This document shows, piece after piece, positions 8,667 to 17,994 of a stretch of DNA of 64,000 bases (position 1 is its first letter; each line of letters begins with the position of its first letter). The stretch is from GCA-2718815 sp963578105 (lineage in GTDB: Bacteria; Planctomycetota; Planctomycetia; Pirellulales; Pirellulaceae). Where the stretch lies: assembly GCA_963578105.1 (NCBI GenBank), contig CAUZBP010000004.1, positions 1 to 64,000 on the forward strand. The letters are read 5' to 3'. The notes beneath the pieces are model-generated. The model made no database searches and was not told the DNA's origin. It was given only the letters and a program-made list of their open reading frames with translations. A program made the position numbers and the translations under genes.

Positions 8667-10304
8667 TCAACGGGAAGCGATATCGAGTGCCACAAGACGA
8701 TTGCAGAGCGAGTCCCATTTGGCGACCACGATCCGAGTCCGCCATTGGTCGCCTCGCGACAAATCATCAACCGACCCGCCCGGCCGAACCAACACCTCGA
8801 TCGACTGGTCCGTCTCGACCACGGTGCCCTGGACCGTCTGGCCGTTCTGGTAGGCATCGTCGACGACCGAACCAAACGTCGACGACACGCGATCCACCGC
8901 CACCACCACATCCAGTTCTCGTGTCGACCACGACTCCACAAGATCCTCTCGCTTGTTCCCAAACCGATCGGCCGCATTGACCTGCTCGATCAGGTCGTAC
9001 AACTCCGCAGACCCCACCGCATCCCCCGCAGACCCCACCGCAGCCGCTTCGGCACTCGGTGCACCGATTCCAAAGGCTGTTTCGTCAGCCGGTTGCTGCG
9101 TCTCGGTACCGGAATCGGACTGCTCCCGATCCATCGACTCGATCTTCACCCCGTCACCGGCAGGCATCGCCAGCCGTTGGTCACCCGAAGCAGGCTCTTC
9201 TAGAAACTCGGCCGGCAACAGTTGCACCGTCTGCTTCGACTTCCAATCAGGGAACCGGGGAATGTCGATCCGCACTTCAACAGTCCAGGTGATGTTGTTG
9301 TTGCTATCGTTGAAGCTGTAGGCATCCGTTTCAGGGAATGGCAGAGCGACCCGGCGTTCAAACCGTTCGTTAGCAGCCAACTGGCCCGCCAGTTCCAGCA
9401 CGTGCACCTTCTCGAAGACCGTGTGAGTCCGAGTGGTGCTGTTGGTTCCATGCCCGGAAGTCGCCGACTCGCAACACGACATCTTCACCTCGATCCCATT
9501 GACCAAGAAGTTCTTCTTCGGCGTGAACGTCAGCTCCAATGGCCAATCTTCACCAGCCCCGACCACCAGGTGAGGCGTCTTCAACTGCACGTCGCCCAAT
9601 CGGCCCGATACCATCTTCTTGCGGATCCAGAATAGGATGATCGGCAGCACAAAAGCGGGTGGGAACGCCAGTACCAGCAGTAAGAATCCCGCTGTTATTA
9701 AACCGACCACCATGGCGCTCAATGCCATCTTCTTCTGGATCCAGAATATGCTGACAAAAAGCAGGATCATCTGCGGCACAATAGCGTCTGGGGACGCCAC
9801 TGCAACGAGGAGGGTGGCTCCCAGTAGAGTAAAGGCGATCGCCTTGACGACCGGGCCCATCTGCCTCGCGGTTTCGTCTTGGAAATCGATGATCTCGTCC
9901 CGCTTGCCCGTCACCTCCTCGGGCGTCGCACCCGCCAACAACACGTAGTCCTCTTCCAACTTCGGGTCGATCGCCCACGGCACATCCACCTCAACCCGCA
10001 CATAGTGATCGATGTTGACGTAGTGACCGTGGTAGGTCAGAGGCTGTCGGTCGGCGACAAACGAGAATGGATAGGTCCGCACTTCGCCCGCGAACAACTG
10101 GCTGTCCGTGTCGAGCATTTCCTCGACCCGCTCACCCGCATTCGTGTTGCCCTATCCGTGAGTCTGCCAGAAGTGGATCAGCTTGATGCCGTTGCTCGTC
10201 AGGTCCTTGTTCACCTCGACCAACACCCGACCCGACACCGTCCCACCGCCACGGTAGGTTCGATTCTCCGCATCAAACTCGATCGAAATATCACACTTCG
10301 ACAT
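8667..10304 (-). pseudogene. Arrestin-like (Spo0M-type) membrane protein interrupted by an amber codon
   Basis: Translation from ATG 10304 gives MSKCDISIEFD and RTYRGGGTVSGRVLVEV, an arrestin/Spo0M-like first strand set. It reaches HFWQTHG and meets a TAG at 10152-10154. The same frame continues without a shift (GNTNAGERVEEMLDTD) for about 494 more codons. These include an arrestin-type segment (FAGEVRTYPFSF), two or three hydrophobic segments near the middle (for example IAFTLLGATLLVAV and AMVVGLITAGFLLLVLAF), a second arrestin-like sandwich, and an acidic linker rich in Glu, Ala and Gly. A final strand-rich domain (ELDVVVAVDRVSSTFG, QWRTRIVVAKWDS) ends the frame. Only one sense-to-stop change separates it from an intact gene. 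It could be a young pseudogene, a readthrough case, or expressed from an internal ATG at 10118. Confidence 0.7.
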
Positions 10305-10554
10305 CACTCGTGCTCGCGGACATCTTTTGAAATGTCTTGTGAAGTTCGTACTGAATCGTGCGGATGCCGGGCCCGAACCGCTCGAATAGTCCGGCGGCTG
10401 TGTCGACGGACACCGCCGGGACACCTCCATCATCACGTCGAGCCCACTCGATTCGAGCGTTCAGGATCCTGGTCAATCGCTCGGGGTTCATTCGATCGGC
10501 CACCGCCACCGTTCGCACCTGCCGACCCGCCTTGACCAGCAAGGTGTTGTACAA
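10291..10554 (-). CDS. Hypothetical 87-residue protein upstream of the arrestin-like gene
   Basis: A TTG at 10554 starts an 87-residue frame of plausible composition (LVKAGRQVRTVAVADRMN, TRILNARIEWARRDDGG, FGPGIRTIQYELHKTFQ). Its end overlaps the start of the arrestin-like gene by 14 bases, which suggests translational coupling. The frame is closed upstream by a TAA about 36 bases before the TTG. I recognise no family. It may be the surviving part of a longer regulatory protein. The TTG start and short length keep confidence low. Confidence 0.4.
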   Translation of the reverse strand: MYNTLLVKAGRQVRTVAVADRMNPERLTRILNARIEWARRDDGGVPAVSVDTAAGLFERFGPGIRTIQYELHKTFQKMSASTSDVEV

Positions 10555-10888
10555 AGGCGGGCTTCCTATTCGTCTCTTGCTCGTTTACCGGACGGTCGTG
10601 TTGGGGTTCTCTATGAGCGTGACGGGGATCAACGAATGACTTTCAGTAGTTTCACCCTGGGGTGGCGTACCGACCTGCGCGAATGAACCCTGGAAATTGG
10701 CTCACAGGGAGGCAGGGAACAAGAGTCGAAATGCCTTGGCGCTTCCGGCCAGACGTTTGCAGCAGCAGACCGCCGTCATTCAGGAACGTAAAAGCCGAAG
10801 GAGCGTTGAGGAATCAGGTTGCTGCCTGAAAGCGACTTCCTGACAGCGGTAGTGACAGGATGACGTTCGGGAAGCGGAATGATCGAAA
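10555..10888. other. Intergenic stretch, no gene seen
   Basis: Neither strand holds a frame with protein-like composition or a good start site. No hairpin with a T-run was noticed. It separates two minus-strand groups. Confidence 0.5.
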
Positions 10889-11038
10889 TCATTCTTCTGT
10901 TGCTACAGGAGACTCAACAACAGGTGGCTCGTCAACCTGTTCCTTCCTCTTGCGCCGTCGCTCCCTCTTTTCTTCGGCCTTTCTTTTCTTTTCCATTTCC
11001 CTGCGGCGTTTTTCGATTGTATTTTGATTCTTTGCCAT
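10889..11038 (-). CDS. Small highly charged Lys/Arg/Glu protein
   Basis: The ATG at 11038 gives 49 residues. Residues 1-32 are almost entirely Lys, Arg, Glu and Met in a helix-forming pattern (EKRRREMEKKRKAEEKRERR), followed by an acidic Pro/Val tail (VDEPPVVESPVATEE). Such a protein is likely a single charged helix that binds nucleic acid or ribosomes. It lies 129 bases downstream of the RRM gene on the same strand, and the pairing suggests a joint role in RNA handling. Small basic proteins of this type beside RRM genes recur in related bacteria, to my recollection. No enzyme motif is present. Confidence 0.65.
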   Translation of the reverse strand: MAKNQNTIEKRRREMEKKRKAEEKRERRRKRKEQVDEPPVVESPVATEE

Positions 11039-11167
11039 ATGTGGGTTCTCGGGTTGAAGAACTTCGTCGTCCGTGCGCACACAGCCCCGTGATCCACGTC
11101 CGTGCAGAACGTGGGGTCTCTTCTGTTACAGCTAAAATAGTACGGAATTCGAGCAGTGTTTAGCGAA

Positions 11168-11548
11168 TCAGTAACCTCGGCCCCGACCACCGCCGCCGCC
11201 GCCGCCGCCATAGCCACCTCGACCGCCACCACCGCCGCCTCGACCGCCACCACCGCCGCCTCCATAGCCACCACCACCACCACCACCACCACCACGATTT
11301 TCTCGGGGCTTGGCCTCATTGACGGTGAGTGGCCGGCCTTCGTGGTCCTTCTCGTTCAGGCCCTCAATCGCAGCCTGAGCTTCGGCGTCGTTTCCCATCT
11401 CGACGAAACCAAATCCTTTGCTGCGGCCACTGCCACGGTCAGTAATCACCTCGGCACTTTCGACCGATCCGAATTGTGAAAACAACTGTTCCAAATCGGG
11501 ACTCGAAACGTCGTAACTTAAGTTTCCGCAATATAATTTTCTTCCCAC
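11168..11548 (-). CDS. RNA-binding protein with one RRM and a glycine-rich tail
   Basis: This 126-residue protein has one RNA recognition motif at residues 4-80, with RNP2 LYCGNL (5-10) and RNP1 SKGFGFVE (43-50), both with their aromatic RNA-stacking residues. Residues 85-126 are an extended Gly/Tyr/Arg tail (GGGGYGGG, GGRGRGY), like cold-induced cyanobacterial and planctomycete Rbp proteins. A GTG start at 11548 is chosen because AGGAGA lies seven bases upstream. It probably binds single-stranded RNA in the cytoplasm, helping translation or RNA stability in the cold. The long gap upstream may carry a regulated leader. The tail DNA is a GGN repeat tract that could vary in length by slippage. 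Confidence 0.93.
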   Translation of the reverse strand: MGRKLYCGNLSYDVSSPDLEQLFSQFGSVESAEVITDRGSGRSKGFGFVEMGNDAEAQAAIEGLNEKDHEGRPLTVNEAKPRENRGGGGGGGGGYGGGGGGGRGGGGGGRGGYGGGGGGGGRGRGY

Positions 11549-12070
11549 CTTGAATCTCCTGTGCGCGGGAATTACAACCCGATATTTCACTTTCCGGGCC
11601 GATCAAAAAGGGGCTGTCGTAGGAGCCCACCAGGCGGGACGGACGAAGGAGTTACCGCTGAACCGAGTTCTTGGAAATCGGCGACGTTCACGCCATCGTG
11701 CGACAAACCAACCAGCCCCCTTTATATCCGGCGAACCGGTTGGTGTACACCGTACTGATCCGTGGGTTGAAGGTACTCAAGCTGCGTTGGCCTTTCAGGG
11801 AACCAATGGTAGATGGAAGGAGCCCGTTTCACGCGCATGCGTTCCCCCCCTTTTTGCCTCCCAATGACGGAAGTAGGCGAAGAGGGGTAGTCATGGAACA
11901 GGAGTCGGCACTAACTCGCACTTCAACCGCATTTTGCGGGGAATCAACCGGGCAATGGACGTTTCAGGAGAGCGTTGTATCCTGTTACGGAAAACGCCGG
12001 GGAAAAGTTCAGGGAAACCGGTCACGGGCCCGTCGGAGGGTTTCGGCCCAGTCGCCTCAGATGGTTACGA
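11549..12070. other. Intergenic region upstream of the RRM gene
   Basis: About 520 bases carry no frame that looks coding on either strand; the longest plus-strand frame is rich in Arg, Ser and Pro without motifs. It probably holds the promoter and a long 5' leader for the RRM gene. I could not identify promoter boxes with certainty. Confidence 0.45.
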
Positions 12071-13117
12071 CTACGTTGTCGTGCGACTTACGATTCTCCA
12101 TATGCCGCGTTCATCCCGAGCCGTCCCATCACAGGCTTCGTAGAACAAACGGAAACGGGGTGGTTCACCGTCCGTTGCAGGTAGGGTCAGAAGGCCCATT
12201 TCGGAGCACTTTGCGCGGTCCAACCGGCTCTGGCCGGGAGAAATGACAGGTTCTGTCCCTTTCACCCAGTTCAAGCCGTCCTCGGAGGTTGCTGTCAGGA
12301 TCGAGGCGGAAGTCGAATGACTGTATCCCGCGTAATACATACGGTAGGCGCCGTTCTCGATCCGTACAATTTCCGGCGCAAAGGCAATCAAGCTGTCATG
12401 GGTGTCGCCGTTGGGAACGCGGGTTCCGTCTTCGAGGTCAAAGGAAAGGCCGGCGTCGTTGCTGATGGCGCTGATAATTCCACGGTCCGATTGCGCAACG
12501 TACATCCTGCATCGTCCGTCCGCCAGAAGAATCAGGCGGCAGGAATTGTAATAGCAACCGGGGGTTTCCAGGCGAACGCCTGGCTCCACGGTCCAGTTCA
12601 ACCCGTCTTCCGACACGGCGCTACGAATGGAATTCGGGACGGACTGGGGACCTCGACAGCACTCGTAGTACATTCTCAATCGGTCGTCCACGCCGGCCAC
12701 CGGGACCACGTCCGGTGAGACGACGCGAAATTCGCCCGCGCCACCCTGCTCGGGGGACAACCGAACTCCCGACTCGGGTTTCCAGTGGATCCCGTCAGAG
12801 GAAGCGGCACTCAGGATCCGGGCCGATGCGTTCCCGAAGTCATTGGCGCCGGCTGGAAAATTTGGACGTGGCAGGATCTGGGTGTAATACATGCGGTACG
12901 TTCCGTCTGGAAATAACACGATCCGGGGTGTCACGGCGCCACAAATACCCGACCTGACGGCTGTGGTGTCCCATACCATTTGCGGGTCGGGATTTGGATC
13001 GTCATCGGGAGCAGCGTTGAGGGCGACCGTGACTTCCGTGGACCACGAGGTACCGGGGTCAACCGGTACGTGGTGAATGGCGGGCGAAGCGGCCGGGTGA
13101 CCGGTAAGATCGATCAT
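12071..13117 (-). CDS. Five-bladed beta-propeller protein resembling GH43/GH32/GH117 hydrolases
   Basis: This 348-residue protein repeats a propeller-blade theme: DGTYRMYYTQ, SSDGIHWKPE, RLRMYYECC, SEDGLNWTVE, GRCRMYVAQ, NDAGLSFDLE, GAYRMYYAG, SEDGLNWVKG, RFRLFYEA. The xDGxxW and RMYY elements are typical of furanosidase-superfamily five-bladed propellers acting on glycans. The ATG at 13117 is used because AAGAAGG stands about ten bases upstream; an ATG at 13144 is the alternative. I see no classical signal peptide from this start, so it may be intracellular. Catalytic acids cannot be assigned safely. The downstream RRM gene is 520 bases away, so the gene is probably transcribed alone. Confidence 0.75.
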   Translation of the reverse strand: MIDLTGHPAASPAIHHVPVDPGTSWSTEVTVALNAAPDDDPNPDPQMVWDTTAVRSGICGAVTPRIVLFPDGTYRMYYTQILPRPNFPAGANDFGNASARILSAASSDGIHWKPESGVRLSPEQGGAGEFRVVSPDVVPVAGVDDRLRMYYECCRGPQSVPNSIRSAVSEDGLNWTVEPGVRLETPGCYYNSCRLILLADGRCRMYVAQSDRGIISAISNDAGLSFDLEDGTRVPNGDTHDSLIAFAPEIVRIENGAYRMYYAGYSHSTSASILTATSEDGLNWVKGTEPVISPGQSRLDRAKCSEMGLLTLPATDGEPPRFRLFYEACDGTARDERGIWRIVSRTTT

Positions 13118-13402
13118 CAAAAGGACCCTTCTTGGGTGTGGCATCAGGGGTGGGTGAGCGGAACGGTGTGCAGGCAAACTTCGCGGCCGCCACCGTACCC
13201 GTTCAGGGAATTTATAACGCGCGGAGGAGCATGGTGCAGGTTTGGGTGGGCGTGTGGGGACGTCTGCCAACTCGAGGGAGGGGTTGTCCCTGAAGGGACG
13301 GGCACCGCTCATTGTCCAACGGACGTGGACCCCGGGAAAAAGGAAACGCCTCCCCCAAGGGGAGGTGTTGGTTCGGTTCAAAGTACAAAGCAACACGAAA
13401 AT

Positions 13403-13912
13403 TCAACGAAAGTTGACCGTGCTCGTATTCCCGGCAGCTCGCTGGTAGAGCTTCACTGTCGATGAAGACGGTGGTTGGGCCCGACGGGCCTCGGCACTTG
13501 TGTCCACATCGCTGCAGCCGTGCCGGACGTCGTCCATTTTCCAGTCGTATCCGCAGGAATCGCACTTGTACGATACCTTTTTGAGAACCTTGACCGTAAT
13601 GACATGCCCGTAGCGACTTCCGTTGCACTGGTCATCACAGGACGTGCAATCCGCGCCGGGGAAGCCGCCGCAGATCTTACCCAGCAAATGGTGTCCGCTG
13701 AGCAGGTGCCAGGGGAAGCAGACCTGCGGAATACAGATCTCCTGGCGCTCGACCTCGTAACAATGTTTTTTAACCGAGGTCGTGACCGGTACGGCGTGAC
13801 AAGTGCTGTTCCCGCATACGGGGCAGGAACTGAAACCGTCGCAGGCGGCCGGTACGGATGGCGCCAGGGCGAAGATCACCGCGACTACCAGGAATACTCT
13901 TAGGATATGCAT
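13403..13912 (-). CDS. Secreted cysteine-rich protein next to porin
   Basis: This 169-residue protein starts with a clear signal peptide (ILRVFLVVAVIFALAPSVPA). Paired cysteines follow: CPVCGNSTC, HCYEVERQEICIPQVC, CGGFPGADCTSCDDQC and YKCDSCGYDW. The spacing suggests disulphide bonds or metal-binding clusters in the periplasm or outer membrane. Proteins with the HCYEVER...ICIP pattern recur in planctomycetes, but I know of no established role. It follows the porin gene by 26 bases on the same strand and is probably co-transcribed with it. It may be a structural or stabilising partner of the porin; that is inference. Confidence 0.8.
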   Translation of the reverse strand: MHILRVFLVVAVIFALAPSVPAACDGFSSCPVCGNSTCHAVPVTTSVKKHCYEVERQEICIPQVCFPWHLLSGHHLLGKICGGFPGADCTSCDDQCNGSRYGHVITVKVLKKVSYKCDSCGYDWKMDDVRHGCSDVDTSAEARRAQPPSSSTVKLYQRAAGNTSTVNFR

Positions 13913-13938
13913 TCAAATCTCCCACTGTGTCGTTGGAT

Positions 13939-15372
13939 TTAGAAGTCGACCATGAAGCGGGTGCCGACGATGTCGTAATCTCCGGAATTGCCACTGTTGT
14001 TGTCAATCGATCCGTGGATCCAGTTGAACTGCATGCGGGCATTGGATGTCCAGAACCAGTTCAGACCGAAAGTAACGCTTTCTCCGATCCCGCCCAGGAT
14101 GTCCAGGTCGTTGAAATCGGCGTAGGAATAACGGACGCCAACCTGCCAGGCACCGATACCCTTCCCGCATTGGCCATCGCAGGTACGGACCATGAAGAAG
14201 TTTTCAAAAGGTTGGATGCGGCCAAGCTGTCCGGATTTTCGATTCCACGGCATGTGTTCTCCCGTCAGGAAGTAGGAGGCGTAGACGTAACCACCATGGA
14301 AATGCAGGTCGCCGCCAGCCCCGGGCTCACGGTCGAGCCACACGTTCTCGTACTCTCCTACCAATTGCAGGGGACCCACATTGAGCACGCTTTCCAGGCC
14401 GAGCAATTGGTAGTTGTCCGTACCGGCGATACGACCCGTGTCCAACCAACGCGATGCGGAACGGGCTTCGGGTCGGTGACGGAAGCGGGCCTCGTTTTGA
14501 TCGGGACCGACCGGACCGTTGTCGCCACCGGTTGAACCGTCGGGATAAGCGGTGGTTCCTGAGATGGCCCAGTGGGCGTATCCGCGTCCATCCGACGCCT
14601 TGTCGTACCAGATGGTGTTGGCCAGACGGGCCGCAACCTCCAGTTGGAGGTTGTCGTTGGTGTAGTTACCTTCGTCCTGGATGAGGCGTTGGTTGAAAAC
14701 ACCGTAGCGCCAATTCCAACTCTGGTCTTCGGAAAGGCCCCAGGACTGGATGCCAAGTCGGCGACAGTCCTGGTTAAAGCTTTCGATGACGAAGGGTCTT
14801 TCGAGGAAAACGTTGTAACGACTGCTGTTCAAATGGTCCAGGCCGTAGGGACGCTTTTGATTTCCAATCAGGAGTTTCTGGAGGACAGGCAGGTCGTTCC
14901 AGCCGAGCCACGCATCGCGGAATTCAGTGGCGTTGCCGCCCGCGTATTCCATTTCGATGCGGTATTCCATGTTGACGGGAAGTGTTCCGCGAACACCGAA
15001 ACGCACACGCCGGAAACCAAGTCGGTCTTGCGGATGTCCACCTTCCAGGGCATCGACCCCGGGAGACGTATTGGGGAAGCCCCAGTAATCCGCATGGACA
15101 CGACCGACGATTTTCATGGTGGCGCCCGAAACGCCCGGGTCAAGTTTCTGTTTTAAAGCGGAGCTGAGTTCGGCGATTTCTTCTGACTGGGCATCGATCT
15201 GTTCCTGCAACTGTTCGAGGGAGGCGGTACCGGAGTGGCCCGATGTGAACTGCAGGAAGTCGTCACTTTGGGTTGCCGGAAGAGGGATAGGACCTTGTGC
15301 CTGTGAAATGGCGTTACAATAGAAAACGACGGTTGCAACAATAATGATTGAGTAAAATTTATGGATTGTCAC
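13939..15372 (-). CDS. OprP/OprO-type outer-membrane porin
   Basis: This 477-residue protein has a signal peptide at 1-25 and a periplasmic coiled-coil stretch around 50-75 (LEQLQEQIDAQSEEIAEL). A beta-barrel of the phosphate-selective porin family follows: GRVHADYWGF, RRVRFGVRGTLPVNMEYRIEMEY, RDAWLGWNDLP, IGNQKRPYGLDHL. It ends in a C-terminal aromatic (FMVDF), the usual barrel-assembly signal. The N-terminal coiled coil is the form seen in planctomycete and cyanobacterial porins that attach to the cell wall. The family takes up anions such as phosphate, but the selectivity of this one is not readable. It is followed by the Cys-rich protein gene. Confidence 0.92.
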   Translation of the reverse strand: MTIHKFYSIIIVATVVFYCNAISQAQGPIPLPATQSDDFLQFTSGHSGTASLEQLQEQIDAQSEEIAELSSALKQKLDPGVSGATMKIVGRVHADYWGFPNTSPGVDALEGGHPQDRLGFRRVRFGVRGTLPVNMEYRIEMEYAGGNATEFRDAWLGWNDLPVLQKLLIGNQKRPYGLDHLNSSRYNVFLERPFVIESFNQDCRRLGIQSWGLSEDQSWNWRYGVFNQRLIQDEGNYTNDNLQLEVAARLANTIWYDKASDGRGYAHWAISGTTAYPDGSTGGDNGPVGPDQNEARFRHRPEARSASRWLDTGRIAGTDNYQLLGLESVLNVGPLQLVGEYENVWLDREPGAGGDLHFHGGYVYASYFLTGEHMPWNRKSGQLGRIQPFENFFMVRTCDGQCGKGIGAWQVGVRYSYADFNDLDILGGIGESVTFGLNWFWTSNARMQFNWIHGSIDNNSGNSGDYDIVGTRFMVDF

Positions 15373-15773
15373 GTTGAAAATCTCCGTGGTTTGTCGGTCC
15401 GGGCGCCGTCTTGCCCAATAGTTTGATCGGTGAGGTGGCTTTGTGGGGAATATGAAGATTTATCGTTATTAACGGATTTCGACAGTCAATTGGCTGGTTA
15501 ACCCGTAATATCCGAACAAAACGTAGAAGCGTAAGGGACGGGATCCGGATTTGTCGTGGGCCATTTTCTCATCACCGCCACCCGTGGAATGAACGGGTGC
15601 ACTCATCAGGGTTTGTGTTCCAGCGGCCTAATAGCCTGGCCGGCGGGTTCGAGGGAAGGCAGGGACGGAAACGTGACCGGGAACCCGTTGTTTCATCCAG
15701 GTTGTTGACGGTTGCGGGATGGTCATGTTGCGACGGACTCGACATCGCGAATGGCCCGGTTCATAATCGGCGC
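15373..15773. other. Divergent intergenic region between porin and lyase genes
   Basis: About 400 bases hold promoters for genes leaving in both directions. No coding frame convinces, although a frame joined to the downstream gene reaches back to 15597 with non-family composition. An AT-rich patch at about 15455-15520 is the likeliest promoter site. Confidence 0.45.
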
Positions 15774-17909
15774 ATGGATCTTACCCGCCGTCGATTCGTC
15801 CTGGCTGGTTCACTGCTGTTGGCCTCAGAAGGAGGTCAGCGTGCTCGCTTTGGAACGGGTTCCCGTGGTCGCGTGGAGGCATCAGAAGCGGACATCACCC
15901 GCTCCGGCCCGGTGGCCCGGTTGGCCACACGTCTTGGCCGTCTGGTGGACTGGGATCGCGACGAACTGGCCGACCTGGCCGAGCGTTACCGGGCTGGCAA
16001 GGTCATCTCCAGCGTGGAGGGGCTGGTAGCCCACCTGCGGCGTGGTCGAAACGTGGACGTGGGCTACAGCGCCGCGTACGTCAGGGCCTTGCGAGAAAGC
16101 GCCACCGGCAAGCAGAAACTGGAGGCTGAGCAGGCGATTCGCGAGGGCCTCGCGTCCGCACGCAGTCGTGGCGACTTGTTCGGCGGAGGGACCGAGTTGG
16201 GTCCGGTCGATCGTTTTCAGATCGGCCTGACAGAGGATTTGTCCAGTTCGATTTACCAATACACGCTTACCTGCCAGGAGCACTGGCACGACCTGCAGCG
16301 ACACAACTTCAAAATGGTCAGCAGTACGGCCCGGTTGATCCGCGCCACCTGGCCCCTGGCCGAATGTGCGGACATGCACCTGGTGCCGCAGTTGTGCCGC
16401 CTGGTGGACCAGGCCGACGTGTTGTGGGGGCAGTGGCGGCAGGGCGGTGACCTGCTGAGCACGTCGGGCCACAACCAGTGGCTGAGCGTCATGAAAGGCC
16501 TTTACACGGCCGGATTGTTGTTTCCGGAAATTCCCGCCCTGGCTCGATTCGCCGGTCTGGGGCCGGGATTCTTCGAGCGCGAAATGGCGCTGTTGATTGC
16601 TCCCGACGGATTCACTCGCGAGCGGTCCTCCTCCTACCAGTGGGGTGTTGTGCAGCGGTTTGTGCTGCTGGCACGTTTGATGGAAGCCAACGGTGTGGAC
16701 CTGTCGCCCCGCTATCACCATCGACTGCAGGCCGCGGCCGATTCGGCCTGGAAGCTGATCGCCCCTGACGGACGTGCTCCCACGCTGGGCGATAAGAAAC
16801 CGGTAGCGATTCTCGCTGAACTCCGACAGCATGCGGCGCGATTCGGTATCGGCCAGGCCAAGTTCATTGCCCAGTCGCTGGAACCCGGCTGGCAACCGCC
16901 CTATCACAAGTTTTACCCCAGTCATGGACAGAATCTGTTTCCGGCTTACGAGCGTTTGCAGCCGGTGAAGCCGGACAGCCCGGACACGGCGCTCACCGAC
17001 AGCGGATACTACGTGATGCGGCGCGACTGGTCACGCAGGGCGGACTACGCGTGTCTCGATGCCGGGGCGCGGGGTAACCGGGTGACCAGTCACGATCACG
17101 CGGCCATGTTCAACCTGGTCCTGTACAGTCGTGGTCGTCCGGTGCTGGTGCACCACGGTGCCGGTGGTTACGGTGATAATCCGGAACGACGTTGGCGCGT
17201 GGGAAGCAGTTCACATAACGTGTCGACCGTGGACGGGCAGGATCATCTGCCGGTCCGCAGCGAATGGCGGTTTGACGGTGCCATCCTTCCCACGATCGAT
17301 GGTTGGCGTTCGGAAAAACGGTTCGCCTGGTTCAGTGGTGCGCATGAAGGCTATCAGCGCCTGCCGCAGTCGGTCATCTGCCGGCGCAAACTGTTTTACC
17401 TGCGGGGTGAATACTGGATCCTGATCGACCGTTTTCATGGTATCGGCCAGCACGACTATCAACTCCATTTCCAGGTCCGACCGCCGGCCCGTCTGGCGGG
17501 TGACGGGCGGGTGATCACCAGCGGCCGGGGAGGGAACCTGGCGATTGTTCCCGTGCCCGGGTTGCGGGGGCAGGCGGCACTGGAACCCTGTCCGTTTCCG
17601 TACGGCTCGAAAGCCCCGCAGTACTTGACGTACTCGCTGCGGGACCAGGCCAGGGCGATCATGGTCACGCTGCTCGTGCCGTTTGAGAACCAGGCCGTTC
17701 CCCGGATCGAGGTCGAAGCGGCCGAGGTCCGTTGCGGCGATCAGGTGTTGACCCCCTGGGAGGCCACGGCACTGCACATCATGATTGACGGACGTCGGGA
17801 TTTTTATTACGACCATCACATGCACTGGTCACTGCCGTGGCGCAGCCCGCCCTATGCGTCCGACCAGCGTGTGTTTCACGCACGGGGTGGACCGGCAGCG
17901 GAAGTTTGA
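15774..17909 (+). CDS. Heparinase II/III-family polysaccharide lyase, Tat-exported
   Basis: This is a 711-residue protein. The ATG at 15774 opens a twin-arginine signal (LTRRRFVLAGSLLLAS), so export is by Tat. An all-alpha toroid domain at about 60-370 contains NQWLSVMKGLYTAGLLFPE and DGFTRERSSSYQWGVVQRF. A beta-sandwich domain of the heparinase II/III type follows, with the active-site-like segments RVTSHDHAAMFNLVLY and RRWRVGSSSHNVSTVDGQDH. In this family a Tyr/His pair abstracts the C5 proton of a uronic acid next to the cleaved bond. The target is probably a uronate polymer such as alginate-like or glycosaminoglycan-like algal material. The next gene begins 85 bases downstream. Confidence 0.88.
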   Translation: MDLTRRRFVLAGSLLLASEGGQRARFGTGSRGRVEASEADITRSGPVARLATRLGRLVDWDRDELADLAERYRAGKVISSVEGLVAHLRRGRNVDVGYSAAYVRALRESATGKQKLEAEQAIREGLASARSRGDLFGGGTELGPVDRFQIGLTEDLSSSIYQYTLTCQEHWHDLQRHNFKMVSSTARLIRATWPLAECADMHLVPQLCRLVDQADVLWGQWRQGGDLLSTSGHNQWLSVMKGLYTAGLLFPEIPALARFAGLGPGFFEREMALLIAPDGFTRERSSSYQWGVVQRFVLLARLMEANGVDLSPRYHHRLQAAADSAWKLIAPDGRAPTLGDKKPVAILAELRQHAARFGIGQAKFIAQSLEPGWQPPYHKFYPSHGQNLFPAYERLQPVKPDSPDTALTDSGYYVMRRDWSRRADYACLDAGARGNRVTSHDHAAMFNLVLYSRGRPVLVHHGAGGYGDNPERRWRVGSSSHNVSTVDGQDHLPVRSEWRFDGAILPTIDGWRSEKRFAWFSGAHEGYQRLPQSVICRRKLFYLRGEYWILIDRFHGIGQHDYQLHFQVRPPARLAGDGRVITSGRGGNLAIVPVPGLRGQAALEPCPFPYGSKAPQYLTYSLRDQARAIMVTLLVPFENQAVPRIEVEAAEVRCGDQVLTPWEATALHIMIDGRRDFYYDHHMHWSLPWRSPPYASDQRVFHARGGPAAEV

Positions 17910-17994
17910 GCACCCGGTGTTGGGGTGGGGGTTCCTGTTGACGACGTGAGTTGGATAGTGCGGCGCGGGACGCCGCTTCACGGGAGACCAGTGA

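Noticed and set aside
11168..11300. Tandem GGN/CCN tract as a possible CRISPR or microsatellite locus
   Set aside because: It encodes the Gly-rich tail of the RRM protein. Units are codon-scale and there are no spacers.
11671..12246. 191-codon plus-strand frame
   Set aside because: Arg/Ser/Pro-rich with no motif. It overlaps the end of the propeller gene on the other strand and has no good ribosome-binding site.
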